Shown here: positions 27,796-36,795 of the stretch, in pieces | Layout: every line of letters starts with the position of its first letter | How positions within the stretch are numbered: position 1 is the first letter of the stretch | DNA from: Paracoccus seriniphilus | GTDB taxonomy: Bacteria > Pseudomonadota > Alphaproteobacteria > Rhodobacterales > Rhodobacteraceae | NCBI RefSeq assembly: GCF_028553745.1 | Contig: NZ_CP067131.1 | Coordinates: 186,001-250,000, forward strand | DNA length: 64,000 nt | Reading direction: 5' to 3' | Notes under the pieces: model-generated | What the model saw: the letters and a program-made list of their open reading frames with translations, nothing else | What the model was told of the DNA's origin: nothing | The model's database searches: none | Made by a program: the position numbers and the translations under genes

Positions 27796-29319
27796 ATGGT
27801 TGCGTTGGAACGGGATTTCACATCTGGCCGGAACCGCCTGTCGCGGATGTTGCCCTTTGCCATCGGCAGGACCGACAGGCGTTTTCTGGTCGCGATGCTG
27901 CTGGCCTTGATCGGAATCAGGCTGCTGGTGATCCTGTGGCTGCCGGTGACGGATACCACCGAAGCCCGTTATATCGAGATCGCTCGCAAGATGCTGGCCT
28001 CGGGCGATTGGATCAACCCGCAATTCGATGTCGGCGTGCCATTCTGGGGCAAGCCTCCGCTGCATACATGGCTGTCTGCCCTTGGCATGAAGCTGTTCGG
28101 GGTCGGCTATTTCGGCGCGCGCATCCTGATCTTTCTGACCGCGATTGCCACGGGGTTGCTCTGTCTGGGTTGGGTCCGTCGCGACCGGGGTCTTGATCAG
28201 GGACTGGTGGCGGTTGCTGTCATGGGCTCTTCACTGCTGTTCTTTGGCGCTTCGGCCTTCGTGATGACCGATATGGTCATGGTGATGGGCACCACGCTTG
28301 GCATGATCGCCTTTTACCGAAGCGTGCAGAACACGCGGGATCGCCGGCTTTGGGGGCATCTGTTTTTCCTCAGTCTGGCCATCGGCTTGCTGGCCAAGGG
28401 ACCGGTGGCCGTGGTGTTGACAGGCATTCCGCTGTTTCTGTGGCTGCTGATCGGCAATCGCTGGCATCTGCTGCGCGGCCTGCCATGGAAAAACGGCCTG
28501 CTGCTGATGGGGATGCTCAGCCTGCCCTGGTATCTGGCGGCCGAGATCAGGACACCCGGTTTTCTGCGCTATTTCATTATTGGCGAACATGTTCAGCGGT
28601 TTCTTGCACCGGGCTGGAGTGGCGATCTTTACGGCAATGGACATGTCGAGCCGAAGGGAATGATCTGGCTTTTCGCGATAGGCGCCTTTCTGCCATGGAG
28701 CCTGTTTGCCGCGGCGCTGCTGTTGCGGTCGCGGGCGGTCGCGGTGGTGCTGCGCCGCGATGATCAAGGATGGTATTCCTATCTGGCGTTCTGGGCGCTG
28801 TCGCCGCTGATCCTGTTCACTCCGGCGGCCAATATCCTGCCTGCCTATGCACTGCCCGCACTGCCCCCTGCCGCAATCCTGCTGACCTCGCTTTGGGCCG
28901 AGAGTCAGGGCCGTCCGGGACAGGCCACGCGCCTGGCGGTTGGTCTGGTCCTGACTGTCATGGCAGGCCTGTATCTGGGTGTTGCGATCATCGCCCAGGT
29001 CGCGCCCGCGAAGCTGACTACGAAGACCGAGCTGATGCTGATCGAAAAACAACGCCAGATCGATCCGGATATGGCGCTGACCTATTGGGGTGGGCGCAGC
29101 TATTCGGGCGAATTCTACAGCCGTGGCACGGCAGGTCATGCCAGCGACCCCGGCGAAATCCGCGCTCTGCTGAGCAATCACCGGCGCGATGCCATCGCAG
29201 TGCCCTCGCGATTTCTGAGCCAGATCACCACAATCACCGGAACGCATTTTGACGACATGGGAATCTATGGCCGCCGCCATCTGCTTGTCGAAAAGCCGCG
29301 CGAGAAAGAAGAACAATGA
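27796..29319 (+). CDS. ArnT-like PMT-family glycosyltransferase (GT83)
   Basis: Integral membrane glycosyltransferase of 507 residues (ATG at 27796; the frame opens at a TTG 12 bases earlier). Features are the early periplasmic DTTEARYIEIARKMLASGDW with the acidic catalytic pair typical of ArnT/PMT proteins, PPLHTWLSALGMKLFG, and about a dozen transmembrane helices. Relatives move aminoarabinose or other sugars from polyprenyl phosphate to lipid A or proteins. The following GT2 gene would provide the lipid-linked sugar, and the divergent two-component system probably controls it. Confidence 0.85.
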   Translation: MVALERDFTSGRNRLSRMLPFAIGRTDRRFLVAMLLALIGIRLLVILWLPVTDTTEARYIEIARKMLASGDWINPQFDVGVPFWGKPPLHTWLSALGMKLFGVGYFGARILIFLTAIATGLLCLGWVRRDRGLDQGLVAVAVMGSSLLFFGASAFVMTDMVMVMGTTLGMIAFYRSVQNTRDRRLWGHLFFLSLAIGLLAKGPVAVVLTGIPLFLWLLIGNRWHLLRGLPWKNGLLLMGMLSLPWYLAAEIRTPGFLRYFIIGEHVQRFLAPGWSGDLYGNGHVEPKGMIWLFAIGAFLPWSLFAAALLLRSRAVAVVLRRDDQGWYSYLAFWALSPLILFTPAANILPAYALPALPPAAILLTSLWAESQGRPGQATRLAVGLVLTVMAGLYLGVAIIAQVAPAKLTTKTELMLIEKQRQIDPDMALTYWGGRSYSGEFYSRGTAGHASDPGEIRALLSNHRRDAIAVPSRFLSQITTITGTHFDDMGIYGRRHLLVEKPREKEEQ

Positions 29320-30317
29320 CCAGAAAATCCGCCAATATGGCCCGCATCCGTCCCGTCCCTTCGGTTGCATCCGAACCGGTCCCCGATCTGTCCTTCATCG
29401 TTCCGGCCTTCAATGAAGAGGACAATATTGCCGAGACCCTGCGCCGGATCGAGGCCGAGGCCGGGCAACTGGTTGCGCGACATGAAATCATCCTGATCGA
29501 CGACGGCAGCAGCGACGCAACCTTCGAAACCGCGATTCAGGCGGGCCGAGCGATGCCACTCCGCGTGATCCGGCTGTCGCGCAATTTTGGCAAGGAACAG
29601 GCGATCATGGCGGGCTTGCAGGCCTCGAAAGGGGCGGCGGTGGTCATTCTGGATGCCGATCTTCAGGAACCTCTGTGTCATCTGAAAACCATGCTGGAGC
29701 ATCGCGCCGCAGGCTATGAGATGATCTTTGCGACCCGCGCCCATCGCGCGGATGAGGGGCTGTCCAAGCGGCTGTTCACCCGGCTGTTCTACTGGCTGCT
29801 CAATCGCGGTGCAGAGACGGAAATTCCGCCGGACGCCCGTGATTTCCGGCTGATGGACCGCAAGGTGGTGAATGCGCTATGCGCGCTGCCCGAACGCAAC
29901 CGCTTCATGAAGGGCCTTTACGGCTGGGTAGGTTTCCGCTCGATCGCTGTCCCGATCGAGCTGGAACGGCGTCAGAACGGCACGTCGAAATTCGGATTTC
30001 GTGGTTTGATGCGCCTTGGCATGACCGGCATGACCTCTTTCACTAACTGGCCGTTGCGGGTCTGGACCGGGATCGGTTTTGCCATTGCGGCGCTGGCAAT
30101 CCTCTATGGGCTGTGGATCACGGCCCGCACGCTGATTTTCGGCGTCGATGTGCCCGGATGGTCGACCTTGACGGTGGCGATCTTCCTGCTGGGCGGCGTG
30201 CAGTTGATCTCGATTGGAGTTCTGGGGGAATATCTGGCACGCATCTTTACCGAGGTGAAGGGCAGGCCGGGATTCATCATCGCCGATGATGTCGTTTCGG
30301 CGCCAAGGGGGTTGTGA
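29316..30317 (+). CDS. Polyprenyl-phosphate GT2 glycosyltransferase, GtrB/ArnC-like
   Basis: Family 2 glycosyltransferase of 333 residues that attaches a sugar to undecaprenyl phosphate at the inner membrane. GT-A motifs are DLSFIVPAFNEEDNIAETLR, EIILIDDGSSDATFE, and the metal-binding DADLQEP. Two C-terminal helices (WTGIGFAIAALAILYGLW and TVAIFLLGGVQLISIGVLG) are typical. Its ATG overlaps the upstream stop (ATGA), and its stop overlaps the GtrA start. Confidence 0.92.
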   Translation: MTRKSANMARIRPVPSVASEPVPDLSFIVPAFNEEDNIAETLRRIEAEAGQLVARHEIILIDDGSSDATFETAIQAGRAMPLRVIRLSRNFGKEQAIMAGLQASKGAAVVILDADLQEPLCHLKTMLEHRAAGYEMIFATRAHRADEGLSKRLFTRLFYWLLNRGAETEIPPDARDFRLMDRKVVNALCALPERNRFMKGLYGWVGFRSIAVPIELERRQNGTSKFGFRGLMRLGMTGMTSFTNWPLRVWTGIGFAIAALAILYGLWITARTLIFGVDVPGWSTLTVAIFLLGGVQLISIGVLGEYLARIFTEVKGRPGFIIADDVVSAPRGL

Positions 30318-30721
30318 TGCTGGCCCAGTTTCTGCGCTTTGGGCTGGTCGGAGCACTGGCGACCCTGTTGCACATGACCATCGGTGTCACCCTGATTGGC
30401 AGCGGTTGGGAGACCTTGTCGGCCAATGTGATTGCTTTTTTCGTGGCTTTTCTGGTCAGCTTTCTGGGCCATTCGGGGTTTTCCTTCCCCGATCACGACA
30501 TGCCGATGGCCCGCGCGCTGCGGCGCTTTCTTCTGGTGGCTGTCGCCGGTTTCGCGGTCAATGAAATGCTGTTGGCGCTGCTGCTGTGGACCGGCATGGT
30601 TACACAAGCCATCGCGCTGGTTGCGGCCACAGGATGCGCGGCGCTGTTCTCCTTTACCGTCAGCCGGAACTGGGCCTTTCGCAAGGCACAGCCCGCGGCG
30701 CAGGTCTGGCGCGCATCCTGA
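30317..30721 (+). CDS. GtrA-like membrane protein
   Basis: Small four-helix membrane protein of 134 residues, thought in this family to flip polyprenyl-phosphate-linked sugars. Starts FLRFGLVGALATLLHMTIGV and ends with FSFTVSRNWAFRK, a common GtrA ending. TGATG overlap with the GT2 stop; a GTG three bases earlier could also start. It completes a PMT-GT2-flippase module. Confidence 0.88.
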   Translation: MLAQFLRFGLVGALATLLHMTIGVTLIGSGWETLSANVIAFFVAFLVSFLGHSGFSFPDHDMPMARALRRFLLVAVAGFAVNEMLLALLLWTGMVTQAIALVAATGCAALFSFTVSRNWAFRKAQPAAQVWRAS

Positions 30722-30793
30722 TTCCGGGCAGCGCTTCCCTGCCACCCGTGGTCCGGGGAAAAATCGGATCGCTCAGGTGATCCGCTCGGCGCG

Positions 30794-31005
30794 GGGAGTG
30801 GACAGAATTTGGTGGTTATGCGGCGCGTTCTCCGTTTGCGGCGGTCAGCCGGCCATCTAAAACTGCAGCCCTTGTGACGGCTACTTGGTGAGCTCCTTTG
30901 GGCGACCACCGCATCCTTCTGCACCTTCCCATGCGGGCATTGGCGATGTCATCGACTGACCCTTCGGCATGAGATGACGAGATGGGCAGCCCGTTACGGT
31001 ATCGT
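30794..31005 (-). pseudogene. ISKra4-family remnant: terminal repeat and transposase tail
   Basis: The plus-strand sequence at 30794-30815 matches the ISKra4 terminal repeat of the 23880 element at 18 of 22 positions. The minus strand above it encodes GRRYRNGLPISSSHAEG, DDIANARMGRCRRMRWSPKG and AVTRAAVLDGRLT before a stop at 30816. The 5' two-thirds of the transposase is replaced by an ISNCY fragment that joins at about 31005. Confidence 0.72.
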
Positions 31006-31690
31006 CGACCAGCCGGAGCTCCTTGACCAACCGGTCTTGCAACGTCCGATTGGCCCGTTCGACGCGCCCCCTGGCCTGAGAGCTGTTGGCGCACAGAATC
31101 TCGATGTTTAACTCGTTCATGGCACGACTGAATTGGGTCGTCCCGTGACCTGTTTTGGCGCCTTGCCGTGCCACACGGAACAGGGAGTGCTTGTCGGAAT
31201 GGAATGCGACCGGTTTGCCATGTGACGTCAGGTGCAGATTCAATGCCTCGAAATAGCTGAATGTGTTTTCCGAGGTCACAAACCGCAGTAGCATCAATGT
31301 GCTGGTCGCGTCACCGATGAACACCAATAGAGTGCAAGCGGGCCCACGATCTTCGAACCAGCGATGATCAGAGCCGTCGATCCGGATCAACTCGCCCAGA
31401 CATTCCCGGCGGAGCCGCGGCTGATGGAACGTGCGCCGCTGCTTGCGCGACAACCAAATTCCGGCATCTTGCATTCACTTCCGTTGCGTCTCGCGCGAGA
31501 CCTTCAGATCGTGGTCTTCTGCTAACTTCTTGGCAGCGAATGTGGGCCCAGAATCGCTATACTTCTCTCTGACCAACGTCACGACGAACTCACGCATGGC
31601 CACGGGAACGGGCATCTTCAGCCCTAACGCTGATTTGCGCAACATCCTGTCCGGCCGAGTGACCAAAGCACCCCCGGCGCGATTTTCGCA
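31006..31690 (-). pseudogene. ISNCY-family transposase remnant with in-frame TGA
   Basis: DDE-type transposase fragment on the minus strand: REKYSDSGPTFAAKKLAEDH, LKVSRETQRK, then TGA at 31475-31477, then in the same frame MQDAGIWLSRKQRRTFHQPR, IRIDGSDHRWFEDRGPACTL and RGRVERANRTLQDRLVKELR. Relatives have Trp at the TGA (KWM), so TGG to TGA is the likely change. Both ends are missing: the N-terminus stops near the eryD end and the C-terminus is fused to an ISKra4 tail. Confidence 0.75.
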
Positions 31691-31744
31691 CCGACATCCA
31701 GCCTGCTGGAACGCCTCACGCTGAAACAGCTTCAGGAAGCCCTG

Positions 31745-32704
31745 TCAGGCCGCGACTTCAAGAATCGCACGTGCCGAGGCCTCATCGGTGATCAGGCCTG
31801 ACAAGCGCCCGCTGCGCAAGACGGCGCGGATGGCCGCAATCTTTTCGCGTCCCCCGGCAATGGCGATAATACGACTGGCAGCGGGACCGTCCAGATCCAC
31901 CGAGAGGGTGCGACTGCTCAGCCCGGTTTCCAGCACCCGGCCCTCGGCATCAAAGAAATTCCCCAGAATCTCGCCCACACCGCCAGCGGCATTGATCTCG
32001 GCAATCTCGTCGGGTTCGATCATCCCCGAAGCCACCAGCTGCGCCGTCGAATCCGCGGGCCCCATGCCGGCAAATTTCAGCGTGGCGCCATTGGACAGGT
32101 CAAAGATCTCGCCCACGCCAGGCTGGGCCAGCAAGATCGCGCGGTCAGATTCGGAATTGGCGAAGAAAGGCACCGGCAAGACATGCGCCACGGCACCAGT
32201 CTTTTCGGCCAGACTATGCATCACGTCATGCGGGTTCGCGGCGTAATTGCGGGAAAAGCCGCCCAACAAGGACACAAAGCGAATGCCGCGCGCGTCAAGG
32301 CGCGGCATCTGCTGGACCGCCGCCGCCAATGTCCGCCCGTGTCCGACGCCGATCACCTTGTGTTCGCCTCGTTCGATCTGACGGCGCAGGAAGGCCGCTC
32401 CGGCCAGCCCCAGCGCCCTGAGCGGCAAGCCCTCTTCCCCCAGATCAGGTGCGACCTCGCAGTAATCCAGCCCATAACGGTCGCACAGTTCGGCCTCGAG
32501 CTTGGCACAGGCCACGATCTCTCCGTCGATGCTGACCTTGACCGCACCATCCGCGACCGCCCGTGCAATCAACCGGTGGGCCTTGACCGAGGGCACGCCC
32601 AGACGCTTGGCCACTGCTGCTTGTGTCAATCCTCCGGCATAGTGCAGCCATGCCGCCCGGATAGACAGGTCTTTCTCGGGATCGGATGTGCCTCGCCGTG
32701 CCAT
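31745..32704 (-). CDS. eryD: SorC/DeoR-type regulator of erythritol genes
   Basis: Sugar-responsive repressor of 319 residues. The N-terminal helix-turn-helix is GLTQAAVAKRLGVPSVKAHR, and the C-terminal sugar-phosphate domain has IGVGHGRTLAAAVQQMP and GVGEILGNFFDAEGRVL, as in EryD of Brucella (316 residues). It is the last gene of eryA-eryB-eryC-eryD, the same order as in Brucella and rhizobia. It would repress the operon and the divergent transporter until a pathway intermediate binds. Confidence 0.85.
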   Translation of the reverse strand: MARRGTSDPEKDLSIRAAWLHYAGGLTQAAVAKRLGVPSVKAHRLIARAVADGAVKVSIDGEIVACAKLEAELCDRYGLDYCEVAPDLGEEGLPLRALGLAGAAFLRRQIERGEHKVIGVGHGRTLAAAVQQMPRLDARGIRFVSLLGGFSRNYAANPHDVMHSLAEKTGAVAHVLPVPFFANSESDRAILLAQPGVGEIFDLSNGATLKFAGMGPADSTAQLVASGMIEPDEIAEINAAGGVGEILGNFFDAEGRVLETGLSSRTLSVDLDGPAASRIIAIAGGREKIAAIRAVLRSGRLSGLITDEASARAILEVAA

Positions 32705-32753
32705 TTCGCTTGCCTCATGCCTTCTGCTTGTGATCGGTTGCCCTGCTATAGCG

Positions 32754-33686
32754 TCACAACCGCAGCTTGTCGCACCCGCTGTCGATATGAGGTGCCCAGA
32801 ACGCCACGCTCTCGGCGATTTGCGAAATCACCTGCCGGTCATCGGGCTCACGCTCCTTGAAACTGAGTTCCAGACAGATCTCGTTGTCGACCGCCCCGCC
32901 CTGCTCCAAGGCCTGCAGCAGTGGTTGCGGCTGGATCCGGCCATGGGCGTTGAATTTGGCTGTAAAGGGGCGATGTCCGCCCTTGTCCATCAGCGATTGC
33001 TTGATGTGGATGATCGGACTGACCGGGGGCACCGCCCGCGCCCAGGCATAGGGATCGAAATCATCGGGATTGTCGGAGGTGACATCGCCATGATCGATAT
33101 CGGCCATCATCCACATCGGCACTGCCATGTCTGCAGCCGTCAGGCGATCCTGCAGCGCCAGACAGCCGGCAATGGTTTCCCCGAATTCCCGGCCAATGCT
33201 CATCGGTTCCCAGAACACATAATCCAGCCCGGCGGATTTGGCGTGTTCGGCAACCTCGGCCCAGCAATCGATGGCAATACGGGTCAGATTCTCGCGCCGC
33301 ACCGGATCGTCAAAATCGCGATAGGTAAAGATCGCGAACTGGGTGCCGACCGATGTACCGCCCAGATCGGCGATGATGTCAGCAAAGGTCTTGAACCAAT
33401 CGACATAATAGCGCCGCACGTCGCGGTCGGGATGACCGAAGTGATTGAGCCGCCCATAGGGGCCGGTCATGCCGCTTGTGACCCGCACACCGCTGCGCCG
33501 CAATGCCGCGCCCATCTGGCGCGTCAGACGACGGACCACCGGGGCAGGCCATGACGGGTTGATGAACTCATGTGTCAGTTGCAGGTCGCGGATCTTCAGA
33601 TCGCGCGCGACCATATCAATCAGATCGTCGGGATCGGCAAAGCGGTTGACCAGAGGATTGGTGTTCAGGGACAGCGTCAGGGGCAT
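32754..33686 (-). CDS. eryC: TIM-barrel sugar phosphate epimerase/racemase, EryC-like
   Basis: Protein of 310 residues with the xylose isomerase-like TIM-barrel pattern: LSLNTNPLVNRF at the start, YVFWEPMSIGREFGETI around 165-180, MADIDHGD, and CLELSFKERE near the end, supplying the acidic/His metal ligands. Brucella EryC is about 309 residues and acts as a tetrulose-4-phosphate racemase. AAGGA precedes the ATG, 9 bases after eryB. Assignment depends on size, fold and operon position. Confidence 0.78.
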   Translation of the reverse strand: MPLTLSLNTNPLVNRFADPDDLIDMVARDLKIRDLQLTHEFINPSWPAPVVRRLTRQMGAALRRSGVRVTSGMTGPYGRLNHFGHPDRDVRRYYVDWFKTFADIIADLGGTSVGTQFAIFTYRDFDDPVRRENLTRIAIDCWAEVAEHAKSAGLDYVFWEPMSIGREFGETIAGCLALQDRLTAADMAVPMWMMADIDHGDVTSDNPDDFDPYAWARAVPPVSPIIHIKQSLMDKGGHRPFTAKFNAHGRIQPQPLLQALEQGGAVDNEICLELSFKEREPDDRQVISQIAESVAFWAPHIDSGCDKLRL

Positions 33687-33695
33687 TGTTTTTCC

Positions 33696-35228
33696 TTAGA
33701 CCGAAGAGAGCAGATCGGATTGATGAAACCAATCCGCGAACGCCTGACGCTGATCCGCGGTCAGATGCAGATAATGCTTGGTGCGCCGATAGAGGATGTC
33801 ATCCGGATGGCGCGCCCATTCCCGCGCCACCAGATAGCGGATTTCGGCCTCATACATCTGCCCTCCGAAATGGCGACCCAGATCCTGCAGTGACGTGGCG
33901 CCCTTCACAATGTCCCTGGTGCGTGCACCATAGAGACGGCCATAATGCTGCACCAATGCACGTGGCATCCAGGGGTTCAGCTCGCGCAGCAGATTGGCAT
34001 AGCTTTCGTAATCGGCATTGGCGATTTCACCCCCCGGCAGTGTCGCCTCTTCGGTCCAGTCCGGCCCCATCTGCGGAAAGATCCCGGCCAGCTTGTGCAT
34101 GCCGCGTTCGGCCAGTTCCCGGAAGGTGGTGATCTTGCCCCCAAAGACGTTCAGCAAGGGCGCGCCCTCGCGGTCTTCCAGATCGAACACATAGTCACGC
34201 GTCACCGCCGAAGGGTTGCCCTGCCCGTCATCGAACAACGGCCTGACGCCGGAAAAACTGTGTTCGACATCTTCGCGGCGCAGCTTTTCCTTGAAATAGC
34301 GGTTCACGGCATTCAGCAGATAGTCGATTTCCCCCTCATCGGCCGTGACATCCTCGGCGCGACCCTCATAGGCAATATCGGTGGTGCCGATCAGCGCCTT
34401 GTCGCCCTCATAGGGGTTGATGAAGATGACCCGCTTGTCGTGGTTCTGAACCAGATAGGCGTTGCTGCCCGACCACCATTTCGGAACGATGATATGGCTG
34501 CCCTTGACCAGGCGCACATTGCGCGAGGATTGCGCCCCCGCCACACGCCCGATGACATCCTTCACCCATGGCCCCGCGCAATTGGCGATGCAACGAGCCC
34601 AGAAGACACGGATTTCCCCGCTTTCCTCGTCGCGGGTTTCGACACGCCAGATTCCGTTTTCGCGGCGCGCCGCGATACAGGGAGTGCGGGTCAGCACCTC
34701 GGCCCCCTTTTCGGCGGCATCCAGCGCGTTCAGAACCACAAGGCGGGCGTCATCGACCCAGCAATCGGAATATTCAAAGCCTTTGACATATTGATCCAGC
34801 AGCGGCGCGCCTTCGGGATCGCGGCGCAGGTCCAGCGTGCGTGTCCCCGGCAGCTTCTTGCGCCCCCCCAGGTTGTCGTAGAGGAACAGGCCCAGACGGA
34901 CCAGCCAGGCCGGACGGTCCTGCGGACTGTGTGGCAGGACGAAGCGCATCGGCCAGATGATATGGGGCGCGGATTTCAGCAGCACCTCGCGTTCGATCAG
35001 GGCCTCACGCACAAGGCGGAATTCGTAATACTCCAGATAGCGCAACCCGCCGTGAACCAGCTTGCCTGACCGTGATGACGTGCCCTCGGCAAGATCATCC
35101 TTTTCACACAGGACGACCTTCAGCCCCCGCCCTGCCGCGTCACGCGCGATGCCTGCGCCATTGATCCCGCCTCCGATCACGAACAGGTCGATCATGTCGC
35201 TGTCAGGGGTCTGTTGTTCGGGCGTCAT
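33696..35228 (-). CDS. eryB: Erythritol-4-phosphate dehydrogenase, GlpD-like
   Basis: FAD-dependent membrane-associated dehydrogenase of 510 residues (Brucella EryB about 502). The start at 35228 follows AAAGGAC; a longer frame to 35264 overlaps eryA. FAD motif DLFVIGGGINGAGIARDAAG, GlpD-type SRSGKLVHGGLRYLEYYEFR, GVRPLFDDG and FGGKITTFRELAE are visible. It oxidises the phosphorylated tetritol made by EryA to a tetrulose phosphate. Plain glycerol-3-phosphate dehydrogenase is the alternative; the eryABCD context favours EryB. Confidence 0.85.
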   Translation of the reverse strand: MTPEQQTPDSDMIDLFVIGGGINGAGIARDAAGRGLKVVLCEKDDLAEGTSSRSGKLVHGGLRYLEYYEFRLVREALIEREVLLKSAPHIIWPMRFVLPHSPQDRPAWLVRLGLFLYDNLGGRKKLPGTRTLDLRRDPEGAPLLDQYVKGFEYSDCWVDDARLVVLNALDAAEKGAEVLTRTPCIAARRENGIWRVETRDEESGEIRVFWARCIANCAGPWVKDVIGRVAGAQSSRNVRLVKGSHIIVPKWWSGSNAYLVQNHDKRVIFINPYEGDKALIGTTDIAYEGRAEDVTADEGEIDYLLNAVNRYFKEKLRREDVEHSFSGVRPLFDDGQGNPSAVTRDYVFDLEDREGAPLLNVFGGKITTFRELAERGMHKLAGIFPQMGPDWTEEATLPGGEIANADYESYANLLRELNPWMPRALVQHYGRLYGARTRDIVKGATSLQDLGRHFGGQMYEAEIRYLVAREWARHPDDILYRRTKHYLHLTADQRQAFADWFHQSDLLSSV

Positions 35229-35229
35229 G

Positions 35230-36795
35230 TCAATGTCCTTTCGAGAAAGCAGCGCGGGCGGCACTCAGGGCCTGCCAGCCGGGGGCAAGCCCCTGACGCG
35301 ATGCGGAAAATGCGGGGAACAGCAGGTCATATGCCGCCACCAGTTCGGGATCGGGGGCTTCGGCCTGCCCCAGCAGCGGCGTGACCCATCGGGCCACACA
35401 GGCATCCATGTCGGAATAGGCGCCAATGGCCACGGCAGCCATCATCGCGGCTCCGGCGGCGCCGGCCTCGTCACGGGTGGAAACCCGCACCGGCGCATTC
35501 AGCGAGGCCGACAGGATCGCGCGCAGCCCCTTGGAACGGGCCGCGCCACCGGTCAGGCGCAGTTCGGAAGGCAACGGCCCCATGGCGCCATAGCAATCGC
35601 GCATGGCCATCCCCAGCCCTTCGGCCACGGCCCGGACCAGATCGGGGAAGCGATGGTTGGATGACAGTCCGACAAAGCCTGCCCGCGCGTCAGCATTCAC
35701 AAAGGGACCACGCTCGCCTGCCTCGGAGATATAGGGATGATAGACGATCTGACCGGGGCGAGATTGCGCCAGCCAGGTTTCGATCCGGCTGACCAGATCA
35801 CGCGGATCTGTCTGATGCCCCATCTCGGACAGGATATCCGCAGCCATTCCCAGGACCCAGTCCAGATTCAGCGTCGCAGCCATGTTGGTCTGCACCTGCG
35901 TGACGATATCGGGAACGGGCAGACAGATCACATAGCCCGTGCCCTCCTTGTTCAGATGCACTTGCTCAGAAGGCATGGCGCGCAGGTGCACCCCGGTCGA
36001 TCCGACCGTCGAGCAGGCGATATCACCTGCCCCGCCATAGACCCCGGCACCCAGGGCCGTCATGACCATATCCACATAACCAAGGCTGACCGGCGTGCCT
36101 GCCAGCAGCCCGGTCTGTGCCGCTGCGCTTTCCGACAGCGGATGGGTTTCTTGCGTGCCGTCAATGATCGTGGGCAGCAGATCGTGGCGATGGGTCAGCC
36201 CCAGCGCGTCAATGACCGTTTCATCATAGCTGCGGTTCCGGAAATTTCCGAAGGTAAAGCTGGCCTCGGAGGGATCGGTGGCACGAATGCCGGTCAGATT
36301 GAGATACAGCCAGTCCTTGCAATGCAGCGCGACCTCGGCCTGATCCAGAAGCTCAGGCATGTATCGGTCCATATGCGCCATCTGGCTGCCCTGCTGACAG
36401 GTGTTCAACCCGGTGCCCGTCGCCTCGAAACGTGCGCGTTCCTTGTTGCTGGCCACCAGCCTTGATACCGTCGGCGCAGCGCGCGCGTCCAGCCACAGCC
36501 AGGCATCACCCACAGGACCGTCGCGCCCGACCAGCCATGTGCCATCGCCCTGCGCCGTCACGGAAACCGCTGCCGTGCGCCCTGCCAGATTGTCCATCTT
36601 GTCGCCCAGCCCGCGCAGCGCCTCGGCGCAATCCGACCAGGTCTGCGCCAGCGATTGCGTCGCCGATCCGTCAATCGTGGTATCATATCGATTGCGCACT
36701 GCAGAAGCCGCCAACTGCTTGCCTGCCAGATCGAAGGCAACTGCCTTGATGACGGATGTTCCCGCATCAATGCCTATCACGATATCTGCGACCAT
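35230..36795 (-). CDS. eryA: Erythritol kinase, FGGY family
   Basis: ATP-dependent carbohydrate kinase, 521 residues from the ATG at 36795 (MVADIVIGIDAGTSVIKAVA), close to Brucella EryA (519). The longer frame to 36909 has no kinase-like sequence. N-terminal phosphate loop DAGTSVIKA, catalytic segment SLGYVDMVMTALGAGVYGG and C-terminal LRLTGGAARSKGLRAILSAS mark the FGGY fold. It is the first gene of the minus-strand ery operon and overlaps the eryB start by its stop. Confidence 0.87.
   Translation of the reverse strand: MVADIVIGIDAGTSVIKAVAFDLAGKQLAASAVRNRYDTTIDGSATQSLAQTWSDCAEALRGLGDKMDNLAGRTAAVSVTAQGDGTWLVGRDGPVGDAWLWLDARAAPTVSRLVASNKERARFEATGTGLNTCQQGSQMAHMDRYMPELLDQAEVALHCKDWLYLNLTGIRATDPSEASFTFGNFRNRSYDETVIDALGLTHRHDLLPTIIDGTQETHPLSESAAAQTGLLAGTPVSLGYVDMVMTALGAGVYGGAGDIACSTVGSTGVHLRAMPSEQVHLNKEGTGYVICLPVPDIVTQVQTNMAATLNLDWVLGMAADILSEMGHQTDPRDLVSRIETWLAQSRPGQIVYHPYISEAGERGPFVNADARAGFVGLSSNHRFPDLVRAVAEGLGMAMRDCYGAMGPLPSELRLTGGAARSKGLRAILSASLNAPVRVSTRDEAGAAGAAMMAAVAIGAYSDMDACVARWVTPLLGQAEAPDPELVAAYDLLFPAFSASRQGLAPGWQALSAARAAFSKGH

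Noticed and set aside
16661..31477. TGA recoded as an amino acid
   Set aside because: The three TGAs occur in relics, and many intact genes here end in TGA (for example the ATGA overlaps), so TGA is a normal stop.
31006..31690. Intact transposase gene upstream of eryD
   Set aside because: It lacks both ends, contains a TGA and is fused to another IS tail.
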